The notes under the pieces are model-generated. The model was not told where the DNA came from, made no database searches, and worked only from the letters and a program-made list of their open reading frames with translations. Of a stretch of 64,000 nucleotides of DNA, positions 46,737 to 56,763 are shown in pieces. Location: contig DASZRT010000069.1 of assembly GCA_035549075.1 (NCBI GenBank), positions 1-64,000 on the forward strand, read 5' to 3'. This DNA is from DASZFV01 sp035549075 (lineage in GTDB: Bacteria > Myxococcota_A > Polyangia > Fen-1088). Position 1 is the first letter of the stretch; every line of letters begins with the position of its first letter. A program made the translations under genes and the position numbers.

Positions 46737-48124
46737 GCCGTCGCGCGTTCGGTGAGGTCGAGCTCGCAGTCGACCTCGACGGCGAAGCGGCCGCGGCCGC
46801 GCGAGGGCAGGCGGATGTCGGGGCACTTTTGCGCGAGGCGCTGGCGCAAGAGGATGAGGCGGCTCTCGAGGTTGTCGCGGATCGCGGGCAGGCCGAGCGT
46901 CGGGTCGAGGCGCAGCTCGCGGTTCGTGAAGTCGCAGCGGCCTTCGGCGTGCGAGCGCAGCAGCTTCCACAGGATGCGGCCAGGCACGTTGCGAATCAGG
47001 TACTCGCCGTCGACGAAGACGCAGTCGTCGTTTTGGTAGAAGACGAAGGCGCGCCGGCGGCGCGTCGCGGGCGCGCTCGGGGCCGCCGCGCGCGCCGCCG
47101 CGGGATCCTCGGCCTCGGACACGGCGAGGCGGTCGATGCCGGCGGCCACCTGATCGGCGACGATGCCGAGGAAGGCTTCGTGCCACGTTTCGAAGGAAGC
47201 GGCGCTGCGGCTCTCGAGCGCGAGCACGCCCACGAGACGCCCGCGCACGAGCAGCGGCAGCGCGAGGTGGCTCTGGGCGTCGGCGAGGCCGGGCAGGGGA
47301 ATCTCGGGCGCGAGGCGCGCGTCGCCGCGATCGCCCGCGACAGACGCGCGCACGGCGCGGCCGTAACGCAGCTCGCTGTCGAGCCGGCCCACGCGCAGCG
47401 GACGACGGTCGCGCGCGACGGTGCCGATGAGGCCCTCGCCGAAGACGACCTCGGAGCCGACGCCGCTGTCGTCGTAGCCGCGGCTCGCGATCGTGAACAG
47501 GCGGCGGCCAGTCTCGTCGACGAGCAGCACCTTGGCGTGCGCGAAGCCGAAGTCCTCGCCCAGGCTGTCGAGCGCGGCGTCGAGCAGCCGCTCGAGATCG
47601 GGCGCCTCGTTGAGGCGCGTCGAGAGGCGGTGGAGGACCCAGAGCTCGTCGCGGCGCTCGAAGGGCACGCGGCCCGGCGCTTCGGGCAAGTCCGGACCGG
47701 CGTCGTCAGCCGCGTCGGGGGGGCCCATGTGCTCGGTGACGTGGCGGACGCGCACGACCTCGAACACGTCGGCGGCCAGCAGCTTGAAGATGCCGGCCAT
47801 GCCCGTGTGCGAGGCGATGGCCTCGATGCGCGTCGCCATCTTCTCGAAGGTCGGCCCCGAGGTCTCGGCGCGCACGTGGCGCAGGTCGAGCGCGTGGATC
47901 TCGAACGTCAGCGGATCCCACAGCGTGACCATCGCGCGCGGGTTCTCGAGCAGGTTGCGCGTCGTCTTGCTGAAGAACTGGCGCGAGAGCGCGACGTGGC
48001 GCGCGTCGACGTGGTGCACGTGCGAGATGCTGACGACGTTGGGGATGCCGTCCGCCGAGCACGTCGTCATCGTCGACGGGACGACGCCTTCGAAGCAGCG
48101 CGAGAGGCGCTCGAGATCGATCAC
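46733..48124 (-). CDS. PNPOx-GAF-winged helix fusion regulator
   Basis: This 463-residue soluble protein starts at GTG 48124, coupled to the upstream stop as GTGA. Residues 1-150 are a flavin-binding split-barrel (pyridoxamine-phosphate-oxidase-like; TTCSADGIPNVVSISHVHHV). Residues about 190-345 are a GAF sensor domain (RLNEAPDLERLLDAAL, then GEGLIGTVARDRRPLRVG). The final ~110 residues look like an OmpR/PhoB-type winged helix: a strand motif CVFVDGEYLIRNVPGRILWKLL followed by helices and RQRLAQKC. It is probably a flavin- or redox-sensing transcription factor. Possible target sites are at 45988 and 48694. No phosphorylation site is seen. Confidence 0.75.
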   Translation of the reverse strand: MIDLERLSRCFEGVVPSTMTTCSADGIPNVVSISHVHHVDARHVALSRQFFSKTTRNLLENPRAMVTLWDPLTFEIHALDLRHVRAETSGPTFEKMATRIEAIASHTGMAGIFKLLAADVFEVVRVRHVTEHMGPPDAADDAGPDLPEAPGRVPFERRDELWVLHRLSTRLNEAPDLERLLDAALDSLGEDFGFAHAKVLLVDETGRRLFTIASRGYDDSGVGSEVVFGEGLIGTVARDRRPLRVGRLDSELRYGRAVRASVAGDRGDARLAPEIPLPGLADAQSHLALPLLVRGRLVGVLALESRSAASFETWHEAFLGIVADQVAAGIDRLAVSEAEDPAAARAAAPSAPATRRRRAFVFYQNDDCVFVDGEYLIRNVPGRILWKLLRSHAEGRCDFTNRELRLDPTLGLPAIRDNLESRLILLRQRLAQKCPDIRLPSRGRGRFAVEVDCELDLTERATA

Positions 48125-48660
48125 GGCGAAGATCCTTCTTCCGGCGCCTCGCCACAGCGCTTGCCCGCGCTCGGGCCCGGCGTCTGCACGAAGACCTCGC
48201 GCACCTCGAAGCGCAAGGCGACGCTGGGCCACCACAGGAGCCGTCGCCACAGCGAGCGCGGCACACCCACGAGGCCGAGCTCGTCACAGAGCGCGTCGCG
48301 GTAGCGCGCCAGGAAGGCGCGATCGGCCTCGTCGACGCGGCGCTCGCCGAGCCACGTGCCCTTGATCTGGATCGAGCGGTGGCTCGTGGGGCGCACGAGC
48401 GTGAGCGCGAGCTGGCCGTTGTCGCGCAGGTTCGCGAGCGTCTCGCCCGCGGCCGCGACGGGCGCGAACACGGTCAGCTCGCGGCCGTCGCCCGCGCGGT
48501 GCAGGCCGAAGGCGAGGATGCTGAGCGGCACGAGCGCGGCGTCGCGCGTGCCGAGGTGCATGATGACCGGCTCGTCGAGCAGCGTGCGCACGTCGTCGGG
48601 CAGGGCCGCGAGCGGCCCGGCGAGCGCAGAAACCGCTGTATTCGAGGCTCGATCCGTCAT
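48121..48660 (-). CDS. Pyridoxamine 5'-phosphate oxidase-like flavin-binding protein
   Basis: The 179-residue product from ATG 48660 has a split-barrel FMN-binding fold: VIMHLGTRDAALVPLSILAFGL, ELTVFAPVAAAGETLANL and IQIKGTWLGERRV resemble the family. Family members may bind flavin or heme and include general stress proteins. The C-terminal tail (PGPSAGKRCGEAPEEG) has one cysteine. It overlaps the PNPOx-GAF regulator gene by 4 bp, so the two split-barrel proteins may sense the same ligand. It is divergent from the hemerythrin gene. Confidence 0.8.
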   Translation of the reverse strand: MTDRASNTAVSALAGPLAALPDDVRTLLDEPVIMHLGTRDAALVPLSILAFGLHRAGDGRELTVFAPVAAAGETLANLRDNGQLALTLVRPTSHRSIQIKGTWLGERRVDEADRAFLARYRDALCDELGLVGVPRSLWRRLLWWPSVALRFEVREVFVQTPGPSAGKRCGEAPEEGSSP

Positions 48661-48693
48661 GTCGCGTGAGCGGGCGACCATAGCACGTGCGTC

Positions 48694-48724
48694 GTTAAGG
48701 AATTCTTAGGGAGCGCCTAAGGAA
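48694..48724. promoter_or_regulatory. Operator-like repeats in the PNPOx/hemerythrin divergent spacer
   Basis: TAAGGAA occurs twice, at 48696-48702 and 48718-48724, exactly 22 bp apart, and CTTAGG-GAGCG-CCTAAG (48705-48721) forms a 6-bp inverted repeat between them. The half-site resembles the CTTAGCG repeats at 45988. A binding site for the adjacent winged-helix regulator is a reasonable guess. Confidence 0.35.
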
Positions 48725-48791
48725 CACGTAGCGAGCGGCGTCGCTCAGGAACGCTACCTTCGAATCGTCCCCGCACCCGAAAGGAGATCCC

Positions 48792-49373
48792 ATGAAGACC
48801 GCCCGCTACGAGCCGTTCACCGCCATCCACAAGGCGCTGCGCCGCCAGCTGTTCGAGACGGCCATCGCGCTCGGCCGCACCGACTTCGCCGCCCCCGACG
48901 AGCGCGCCGCCGCGGCGCGCGCCGTAGAGGCGTGCAACGCCTTCCTGCGCGAGCACGCCGAGCACGAGGATCACCACGTCGTCACGACGGTGCTGACCTT
49001 CGCGCCCGAGCTCGCCACCGAGCTGGACCACGAGCACGTCTCGCTCGAGCGCGCCGCGATCGCCGTCGAGTCGTTGTTCCCGCGCTTCGCGGCGCTCGAC
49101 GCCGAGAGCTGCCACGCGCTGGGCGGCGAGGTCTCGCGGCGCTTCCTCGCGCTCGTCGCGCAGCAGATCCACCACATGGCGCGCGAGGAGCACGAGGTGA
49201 CGGCGCTGCTGTGGGACCACCTGGACGACGCCGCGCTCGAAGCGATCACGGGCCGCATCCTGGCCGACATCCCCCCCGCGCGCATGGCCGAGTGGGGCGC
49301 CGTCATCGCGCCCGCGATCAACCGCCGCGAGCGCGAAGGCCAAAAGAAGGGCGCCGAGGCGAAGGCGGCTTAG
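48792..49373 (+). CDS. Hemerythrin domain protein
   Basis: This 193-residue soluble protein has a likely AAAGGAG box before ATG 48792. A four-helix HHE-type bundle carries the diiron ligands: H in AIHKALRR, HAEHEDHHV, DHEHVSLE and HHMAREEHEV. Hemerythrin-like proteins bind oxygen, nitric oxide or iron, or repair iron-sulfur clusters. The position next to PNPOx-like genes and a redox-type regulator suggests an oxidative or nitrosative stress response. The C-terminal ~20 residues are a charged tail. It overlaps the converging gene by 4 bp. Confidence 0.88.
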   Translation: MKTARYEPFTAIHKALRRQLFETAIALGRTDFAAPDERAAAARAVEACNAFLREHAEHEDHHVVTTVLTFAPELATELDHEHVSLERAAIAVESLFPRFAALDAESCHALGGEVSRRFLALVAQQIHHMAREEHEVTALLWDHLDDAALEAITGRILADIPPARMAEWGAVIAPAINRREREGQKKGAEAKAA

Positions 49374-50005
49374 GCCGCGGGCGCGGGCATCGTGCGCAGC
49401 TTGCTCTTCAGCATGGCCTGGAAGTCCTTCGCGCCTGGGCCCTCGAACGGCACGTCGACCCAGATGAGCGCGGGCGAGCCGTGCGCGAGCTTGCGCGCGC
49501 GCTGCGCGATCGGCGACAGCCCCTCCCACACGATCGCCGTCTGCGTCGCCGCGTCGAGCGCGACGATGCCCATGAGGCGATCGTCGTGGATGACGATCGA
49601 GCACACCGACTGCGCGCCGCGCAGGTAGCGGTAAGCCCAGCCCGTCTTCGGGCCGTAGTAGTAGAGCTCCTCGCGCACGCCCGGCTGCTTCTTGAGGAAC
49701 GCGCGCACGCTCTCGAAGCGCTTGCCGACGGCGAGCGGCAGGCGCGCCGCGAACTCGGCCTCGGTGGGCGGGAGGTTCTTCTTGGGGAAGGGCGCGCGTG
49801 CGGACGCCGCCGCCTTCGGCTTCGCCTTCTCGGCGGCCGGCGCCGGCTTGGCGGCGGCCGGGGCCTTGGCCGGCGGCGCGGGCTTGGGAGGCGCCGCCTT
49901 CACGGGCGCGGCCTTCGCCGTCGACGCCTTCGGGGGCGCGGCCTTCGCTTTGACCGCCGGCTTCGCGGCTGGCTTGGCGGGCGGCTTCGTGGGCTTGCCG
50001 GCCAT
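49370..50005 (-). CDS. Lys/Ala/Pro-tailed DUF3788-like protein
   Basis: The product has 211 residues from ATG 50005 (stop/start overlap TGATG). Residues 1-70 are a low-complexity Lys-Pro-Ala arm of the type seen in histone H1-like bacterial tails, which may bind nucleic acid. Residues 75-211 contain REELYYYGPKTGWAYRYLRG and SIVIHDDRLMGIVALD, reminiscent of DUF3788 domains. The domain call is tentative. It is coupled to the DedA gene upstream. Function unknown. Confidence 0.65.
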   Translation of the reverse strand: MAGKPTKPPAKPAAKPAVKAKAAPPKASTAKAAPVKAAPPKPAPPAKAPAAAKPAPAAEKAKPKAAASARAPFPKKNLPPTEAEFAARLPLAVGKRFESVRAFLKKQPGVREELYYYGPKTGWAYRYLRGAQSVCSIVIHDDRLMGIVALDAATQTAIVWEGLSPIAQRARKLAHGSPALIWVDVPFEGPGAKDFQAMLKSKLRTMPAPAA

Positions 50006-50661
50006 CACGCCGCGTCCGCGGCCGTCGCCTTCTTGCGGTTGAGCAGCCAGCTGACGCCACCCGGGATCAGCGAGATGAAGATGATCAAGATGATGACCTT
50101 GTCGATCTGCTTCGTGATGGGCGGGTAGGTCTTGCCGAGCGTGAACCCGAGCAGCGTCATGCTGACGACCCAGCCGATGCCGCCGAACACGTTGAACGAC
50201 AGGAAGCGCTTGTAGTTCATCTTGCCGATGCCGGCGACGACGGGCGCGAACGTGCGCAGGAACGGCATGAAGCGCGCGAGGATGATCGTCTTGCCGCCGT
50301 GCCGCTCGTAGAACGCCTGCGTGCGCAAGAGGTGCTTCTTCGAGAAGAACAGCGACTGCTCGCGCGTGAACAGCTTCGGCCCCGACTTCGCGCCGATCCA
50401 GTAGCCGACCGTGTCGCCGACGATCGCGGCGACGACGCACACGAGCAGCAGCGGCCCGAGGTCGAGCAGCGCCCGCTGGTCGGGGTTGGCGCTCGTGCAG
50501 TACAGGCCCGCCGTCACGAGCAGCGAGTCGCCCGGCAGGAAGAACCCGACGAGCAGGCCCGTCTCCGAGAAGATGACGGCGCCGAGCAGCGCGAGGCCGC
50601 CGACGCGGATGAGCCCCTGGACGTCGTAGATCTTATGAAAGAGATCGATCAAGGCGTGCAT
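50005..50661 (-). CDS. DedA-family membrane protein
   Basis: This 218-residue polytopic protein belongs to the DedA/VTT superfamily of lipid-flipping proteins needed for membrane homeostasis and drug tolerance. Motifs are FSETGLLVGFFLPGDSLL with the membrane-embedded acidic residue, VGDTVGYWIGAKSG, and the re-entrant FMPFLRTFAPVVAGIG with the conserved Arg. Length is normal. It starts 51 bp from the asnS stop. Confidence 0.9.
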   Translation of the reverse strand: MHALIDLFHKIYDVQGLIRVGGLALLGAVIFSETGLLVGFFLPGDSLLVTAGLYCTSANPDQRALLDLGPLLLVCVVAAIVGDTVGYWIGAKSGPKLFTREQSLFFSKKHLLRTQAFYERHGGKTIILARFMPFLRTFAPVVAGIGKMNYKRFLSFNVFGGIGWVVSMTLLGFTLGKTYPPITKQIDKVIILIIFISLIPGGVSWLLNRKKATAADAA

Positions 50662-50712
50662 GAGGGCCGCACTTTCCGCGAAAAGACCGCCGAAGTCTAA
50701 TGGCGCGGCGGC

Positions 50713-52137
<1,425 letters not shown>

Positions 52138-52218
52138 GCCCGCGAGCGTAACGCAAGCGGCCGCGCGGCGCATTTTGCTGGTTGACCCCGACGGACTCGC
52201 GTTTCATGAAAGGCGCCC

Positions 52219-53475
52219 ATGGACGCACCCGCCGCACCACCCGCTTTCACGTCGTATCAGAAGACGGTCGTCGCGATCCTCGGGTTCCTGCAGTTCACGA
52301 TCGTCCTCGACTTCATGATCATCTCGCCGCTCGGGGCGTTCCTGCTGCGCGACCTGCACATCCAGACGTCGGCGTTCGGCCTCGTCGTGTCGGCGTACGC
52401 CTTCAGCGCCGCGATCTCGGGCGTGCTGTCGGCGGGCTTCGCCGACCGCTTCGACCGCAAGAAGATGCTGCTCACCTTCTACGTGGGCTTCATGGTCGGC
52501 ACGCTGCTGTGCGGGATCGCGCCCACCTACAAGTTCTTGCTCATGGCCCGCATCGTCACGGGCGTGTTCGGTGGCGTCATCGGCTCGATCAGCATGGCGA
52601 TCATCGCCGACCTGTTCCCGTTCCAGATGCGCGGGCGGGTCATGGGCGTCATCCAGACGTCATTCGCCGCCAGCCAGGTGCTGGGCCTGCCCATCGGTTT
52701 TTACCTCGCGAACCACCTCGGCTGGCACGCGCCGTTCCTCATGCTCGTCGGGCTCACGGCCGTGGGGGGCGTCTTCGTCGTCGCGAAGCTGCAGCCCATC
52801 ACGGGGCACCTCGCGCTGCAACGCGAGGGCAACCCGTTCATTCACCTGCTCCGCACGATCGCCGTCGACAACTACGCGAAGGCGTTTCTCACGACGGCGC
52901 TGCTCGCGACGGGCGGCTTCATGCTCATGCCGTTCGGCAGCACGTTCACGATCAACAACATCGGCATCTCGGGCGACTCGATGTCGATCATCTACCTGTG
53001 CACGGGCCTGGTGACGCTCGTCGCCGGCCCGCTGCTCGGGCGCCTCAGCGATCGCTGGGGCAAGTACCGGCTGTTCGTCGCGGGGTCGTTCGTCACGGCC
53101 ATCACCGTCGTCATCTACACGCACTTCGGGCACGTGCCGCTGGGCGTGGTGATCCTCACGAACTCGATCCTCTTCGTGGGCATCACGTCGCGCATGATCA
53201 CGGCGTCGGCGCTCATGTCGGCCGTGCCCGAGCCCTCGCGCCGCGGCGCCTTCATGTCGGTGATGTCGTCGGTGCAGCAGGCTTCGGGCGGCCTCGGCGC
53301 CTACATCGCGGGTTTCATCGTCGTGCAGACGCCGAGCGGCGCGCTCGCCCACTACGATCGTCTCGGCTACGTCGTCTGCGCCGCGATGCTCATCGTCGTC
53401 GTCATGCTCAAGTCGATCGATCGCCTCGTCGCCGCGAGCCAGGCGGCCGCGGCGGCCCCGAGCCGCGCCGCCTAG
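52219..53475 (+). CDS. Major facilitator superfamily transporter
   Basis: This 418-residue polytopic membrane protein of about 12 helices has the MFS motif A region after the second helix (GFADRFDRKKMLLTFYVGFM) and its counterpart in the second half (LGRLSDRWGKYRLFVAG). It resembles DHA1-type drug or sugar efflux transporters. An AAAGG box precedes ATG 52219. The substrate is unknown. It is followed by a hypothetical gene on the same strand after 37 bp. Confidence 0.9.
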   Translation: MDAPAAPPAFTSYQKTVVAILGFLQFTIVLDFMIISPLGAFLLRDLHIQTSAFGLVVSAYAFSAAISGVLSAGFADRFDRKKMLLTFYVGFMVGTLLCGIAPTYKFLLMARIVTGVFGGVIGSISMAIIADLFPFQMRGRVMGVIQTSFAASQVLGLPIGFYLANHLGWHAPFLMLVGLTAVGGVFVVAKLQPITGHLALQREGNPFIHLLRTIAVDNYAKAFLTTALLATGGFMLMPFGSTFTINNIGISGDSMSIIYLCTGLVTLVAGPLLGRLSDRWGKYRLFVAGSFVTAITVVIYTHFGHVPLGVVILTNSILFVGITSRMITASALMSAVPEPSRRGAFMSVMSSVQQASGGLGAYIAGFIVVQTPSGALAHYDRLGYVVCAAMLIVVVMLKSIDRLVAASQAAAAAPSRAA

Positions 53476-53512
53476 GGTCGCGCGGCCTGAGGTTTCCTGG
53501 TACAAGCGGCGC

Positions 53513-54160
53513 ATGGTCGCGCCGCCGTCGCGAGGGGCCGCCGTCGCCAAGGTCGCGGCGGTCGTGGTGGTCGTCGCTGCCGTCTTGGTCTTCGCCGTCC
53601 TGCGCACGGCGAAGAGCTCTCGCTCCGAGCCGTACACGCTGCCGCCCGAGGCGATCCGCAGCTGGACCGTGTCGGTCGAGATGGGCTCGGCGCCCGACGA
53701 TCCCGCGCTCGTGCTGCGGCCGCCGACGGCGCTGACGTCGGCGCTGTTCGAGCAGACCTTCCGGCGCTCGATGGAGTCGATGCGCGCGCCCGAGACGCTG
53801 GGGATCCCGCTCGTCTATCAAGGCGAGCTCGAGCGCGCGGCCGAGCACGTCTCGCCCGACGAGCTGCTCAAGATCGCCCGCCGCGCGGGCCTCGAGATGA
53901 CGCCGCCTGCGGCGCGCTGCCTCGGGCACCGCCGCCGCCCCGAGCCCGACGCGCGCCAGCAGGTCTACTTCGCGATCTTCGACAGCGCGCCGTTCAAGAC
54001 CTTCCGCGACGCGCTCGCCGCGCGCCTGGGCGCCAACTTCGATCCCGCGTTCGCGTCACCCGCGATGCTGGTCGGCACCGTCGAGTCGGGCCCCAGCGTC
54101 TGGCTGCCCCTGCACGCCGACGCCGACCACGACTGCGTCGCGCCCATCCAGGCGCAGTAG
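53513..54160 (+). CDS. Membrane-anchored hypothetical protein
   Basis: The 215-residue product has a single N-terminal membrane helix (about residues 12-30, VAKVAAVVVVVAAVLVFAVL), which could be an uncleaved signal anchor. The rest is predicted to face the periplasm, without a recognised fold. It has three cysteines at most (APRCLG-type and DHDC). It ends 4 bp before the converging outer-membrane protein gene. No function is suggested. Confidence 0.6.
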   Translation: MVAPPSRGAAVAKVAAVVVVVAAVLVFAVLRTAKSSRSEPYTLPPEAIRSWTVSVEMGSAPDDPALVLRPPTALTSALFEQTFRRSMESMRAPETLGIPLVYQGELERAAEHVSPDELLKIARRAGLEMTPPAARCLGHRRRPEPDARQQVYFAIFDSAPFKTFRDALAARLGANFDPAFASPAMLVGTVESGPSVWLPLHADADHDCVAPIQAQ

Positions 54161-54164
54161 CCGC

Positions 54165-55571
54165 TCAGAAGTAGTAAGCGAGCATGAATTGCTCGCGAGC
54201 GTTCGTCGCGCGCGCGCCGTCGAGGAACGACTGCCGCGTCCACTGGTGCGAGCCGGCGATCTGTAGCCCGCGCCAAATCGCGACCACGAGGTTCGCGTCG
54301 GCGTAGAAGCTGTCGGTCCACACGCCGGCGTAGCCCTCGGGCGGCGTCACGAGGCGCGCGTTGTTCGAGGTCGTGCCCGACAGCGTCCCCGAGATCCACA
54401 AGCGGTGCCCGCGCGTGATCGGCGGGTGGTACCGCAGGTTGAGCATCCAGGCGGCCCAGTTGATCGTGTGAGCGTCGCCGATCGCGTCGTACGACAAGAG
54501 GCGTGGCGGGATGTCGGTCGTGAAGGTCGGCAACGCCGTCGCTGAAGGATTGGGCAGAGCTGGATAGAGCACGCCGCCCGTGAGCTGCGGGTACAGATCG
54601 GCGATGCCGCTGCCGGCCGACGCCTCGACGGCGAGCGAGAGTGCGTTCGAGAGGTCGTCACCGTGCGCGGGATAGATGGGGACGAAGAAGTCGAGCGCCA
54701 GTCCGCCGGCGTCGACGGACGTTCGGGGTTCGGGTTGTGCCGCGAAGGGTGGGACTTGCAGGATGCGGCCGATCGTCGAGATGCCGACTTGCAGCGGCCG
54801 CGCCTCGGGTGGTCCCGCGCCTTGCGTGGCGGCGCCGCGCCAGTGATTCACGGCGAGACGCAGACCGATCTCACCGTCTGCCGTGTTCGTCGACGACTGA
54901 ACCTGCGAGACGCTGGCGATGGCGATCTCGAAGTCGACGGGGTCGAACCGGAAGACGTGCGAGATGCGGACTTGGCCGCGTTGCCGGTAGATCTCGCCCG
55001 GCACGCCGAGCGTCGCGACCGTCGTCGGAAAGAAGCCGTGGCCGCCCCAGCCGAAAAGATCGTGGGTGCGGCCGACGAGCACGTCGAGGACCGGCGTCTC
55101 GATCGCCGCGTAGGCATGGCGCGCCCAGAGGCCGTGCCAGCCCGTTGGCGCGTCGGGATCGGGTGATTCGGCGCCGACCTCCAAGAGGGCGTGCGCCCGA
55201 ACCGACGACGTCTCGGGCGCGACGAGCTTCAACCCATAAAGCGAGTTGCGCGCCGTGAAGCGCGTCTGCGAGGTGTCGCCAAACGCCGTGCCGGATCGGT
55301 CGAGGCTCGCGTTGTTGGCGAAGTCGCCGAAGCTCTGCGTCGAATCGCTGCGGAGATCGAGGCGCTCGACGCCGTAGACCGAGAGCGCGAGGCCGCCACG
55401 GTGAAGCGTGGGCGACGGCTCGAACGACGGCGGCGCGTGCTGGAAGTCGACCTTCGACTGCGGATCGGCGGGCCAGAGTACGGGCGTTGGCGCAGGCGGT
55501 GGTGCCGCGGTCTGCGCGTGCGCCGCCGACCCAACCCCGACGAGCGCCGCCGCGAGCGCGAGCCGCTTCAC
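54165..55571 (-). CDS. Outer-membrane beta-barrel protein
   Basis: The 468-residue product starts at GTG 55571 (GTGA overlap with ferredoxin) and has a signal peptide ending AAHAQ. Strand-rich sequence with aromatic girdles follows (RTHDLFGWGGHGFFPTT, HVFRFDPVDFEIAIA, RGLQIAGSHQWTRQS), and the C-terminus FMLAYYF ends in an aromatic residue as for barrels assembled by BamA. A porin-like or transport role is possible. It is the last gene of the tightly packed pirin-EVE-VOC-ferredoxin series. No homologous family was recognised. Confidence 0.72.
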   Translation of the reverse strand: MKRLALAAALVGVGSAAHAQTAAPPPAPTPVLWPADPQSKVDFQHAPPSFEPSPTLHRGGLALSVYGVERLDLRSDSTQSFGDFANNASLDRSGTAFGDTSQTRFTARNSLYGLKLVAPETSSVRAHALLEVGAESPDPDAPTGWHGLWARHAYAAIETPVLDVLVGRTHDLFGWGGHGFFPTTVATLGVPGEIYRQRGQVRISHVFRFDPVDFEIAIASVSQVQSSTNTADGEIGLRLAVNHWRGAATQGAGPPEARPLQVGISTIGRILQVPPFAAQPEPRTSVDAGGLALDFFVPIYPAHGDDLSNALSLAVEASAGSGIADLYPQLTGGVLYPALPNPSATALPTFTTDIPPRLLSYDAIGDAHTINWAAWMLNLRYHPPITRGHRLWISGTLSGTTSNNARLVTPPEGYAGVWTDSFYADANLVVAIWRGLQIAGSHQWTRQSFLDGARATNAREQFMLAYYF

Positions 55572-55858
55572 TTGGGCGGCACTTCGACGACGACGTCACC
55601 GCCCGTGACGCGCGTCTGACAGGCGAGGCGCTGCTTCGTGATGAAATAGACGTTGCCGAGGTGCTTCTTCTCGGCGGCATTCATGGGCGAAAGGTAGGCC
55701 TCGCCGTCGACGATCTTCAAGCGACAAAGGCCACACGTGGCCTTGCCCACGCACGCCGTCGCGATGTCGACGCCCGCGCCGCGACCGACATTGAAGACGG
55801 AGTCGCCATCGGCGCACGCGACGCGCACGCCCGACGGCTGGAACGTCACGAACGGCAC
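55568..55858 (-). CDS. [2Fe-2S] ferredoxin
   Basis: This 96-residue electron carrier has cluster ligands CVGKATCGLC followed by the fourth Cys in RLACQT, the plant/adrenodoxin-type arrangement C-x5-C-x2-C. The start is GTG 55858, since the frame before it overlaps the VOC gene. It is coupled to the outer-membrane gene downstream. The redox partner is not in the visible cluster. Confidence 0.88.
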   Translation of the reverse strand: MPFVTFQPSGVRVACADGDSVFNVGRGAGVDIATACVGKATCGLCRLKIVDGEAYLSPMNAAEKKHLGNVYFITKQRLACQTRVTGGDVVVEVPPK

Positions 55859-55863
55859 GGTGG

Positions 55864-56283
55864 CTACGCCTCGGCCGGCTCGGGCCAGTGCGACAGGCCC
55901 ACGCGGTTGCCCTCGGGATCGCGCACGTAGAGCGTGAAGCTCGTGCGCGCCTCCACGACGGCGCCTGCGTCGGCGAGCCGGCGCTCCCACGTGGCGCGCG
56001 CGCCGCGCCCGATGCGGAGCGCGATCAAATGAAGGCCCGGCCGCGTCGCGCGCGCCGGATCCTCAGCCGCCGTCGGCTCGCCCGCGCCCACGCGCTCGAG
56101 CGCGACGAACGAATCGTCCGTCGGATCGTCTCCGCTGGCGAGCCACACCGAACGATCGACCGACGCGCCGTCGCCAATGTCAGTTGAAGGCCAGCGCTTG
56201 AGCACGCGCAGCCCCAAGACCTCTCGATAGAACCGCTCCACGAGCGGCAGATCGCGCACCTGGATCGCCAGGTGGTGGAACAT
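55864..56283 (-). CDS. VOC-superfamily (glyoxalase/dioxygenase-like) protein
   Basis: The 139-residue product from ATG 56283 (TGATG overlap with EVE) has paired beta-alpha-beta-beta-beta modules. The likely metal ligands are the first His in MFHHLAIQVRD, a Glu/His in the middle and the C-terminal DPEGNRVGLSHW. Members include glyoxalase I, extradiol dioxygenases and fosfomycin resistance proteins, and the specific reaction cannot be inferred. Confidence 0.85.
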   Translation of the reverse strand: MFHHLAIQVRDLPLVERFYREVLGLRVLKRWPSTDIGDGASVDRSVWLASGDDPTDDSFVALERVGAGEPTAAEDPARATRPGLHLIALRIGRGARATWERRLADAGAVVEARTSFTLYVRDPEGNRVGLSHWPEPAEA

Positions 56284-56750
56284 CACTTCTTCTGGCCGCC
56301 CAGCTTGAGGATCGTCTTCCACTCGGCGGCCGTCACCGGCTGCACCGACAGCCGGCTGCCCTTACGCAGCAGCACCATGCCCTCGAGCGCCGGCGTCGCG
56401 CGCAGCTCGGCCAGCGTCACGGGCCGCGCGAACTTCGACTCGAATTTGACGTCGACGACGTACCAGCGCGGCTCGTCCTTCTTGCTGTCGGGATCGAAGT
56501 GGTCGGACTTCGCGTCGAACTGCGTCGCGTCCGGGTACGCCGCGCGCGCGATCGTCGCCGTGCCCACGGCGGCGGGCGGATCGGCGCTCGAGTGATAGAA
56601 GATGACGCCGTCGCCGATCGCCGCCTCGCGCAAGAGGTTGCGCGCTTGGTAGTTGCGCACGCCGTCCCACGACGTCGTCTGCTTGGGCGCCTTCGCGAGG
56701 TCGTCGATCGAGAACACGCTCGGTTCCGACTTCATCAACCAATAAGCCAT
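56283..56750 (-). CDS. EVE domain protein
   Basis: This 155-residue single-domain protein has the family start WLMKSEPSVFSIDDL, the core TSWDGVRNYQARNLLREA and IGDGVIFYHSS. EVE/PUA-like domains read modified bases such as 5-methylcytosine derivatives or m6A in DNA or RNA. Full length. It overlaps the VOC gene as TGATG. No restriction enzyme or methylase is adjacent. Confidence 0.92.
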   Translation of the reverse strand: MAYWLMKSEPSVFSIDDLAKAPKQTTSWDGVRNYQARNLLREAAIGDGVIFYHSSADPPAAVGTATIARAAYPDATQFDAKSDHFDPDSKKDEPRWYVVDVKFESKFARPVTLAELRATPALEGMVLLRKGSRLSVQPVTAAEWKTILKLGGQKK

Positions 56751-56763
56751 CGTCGTCGCTCCG

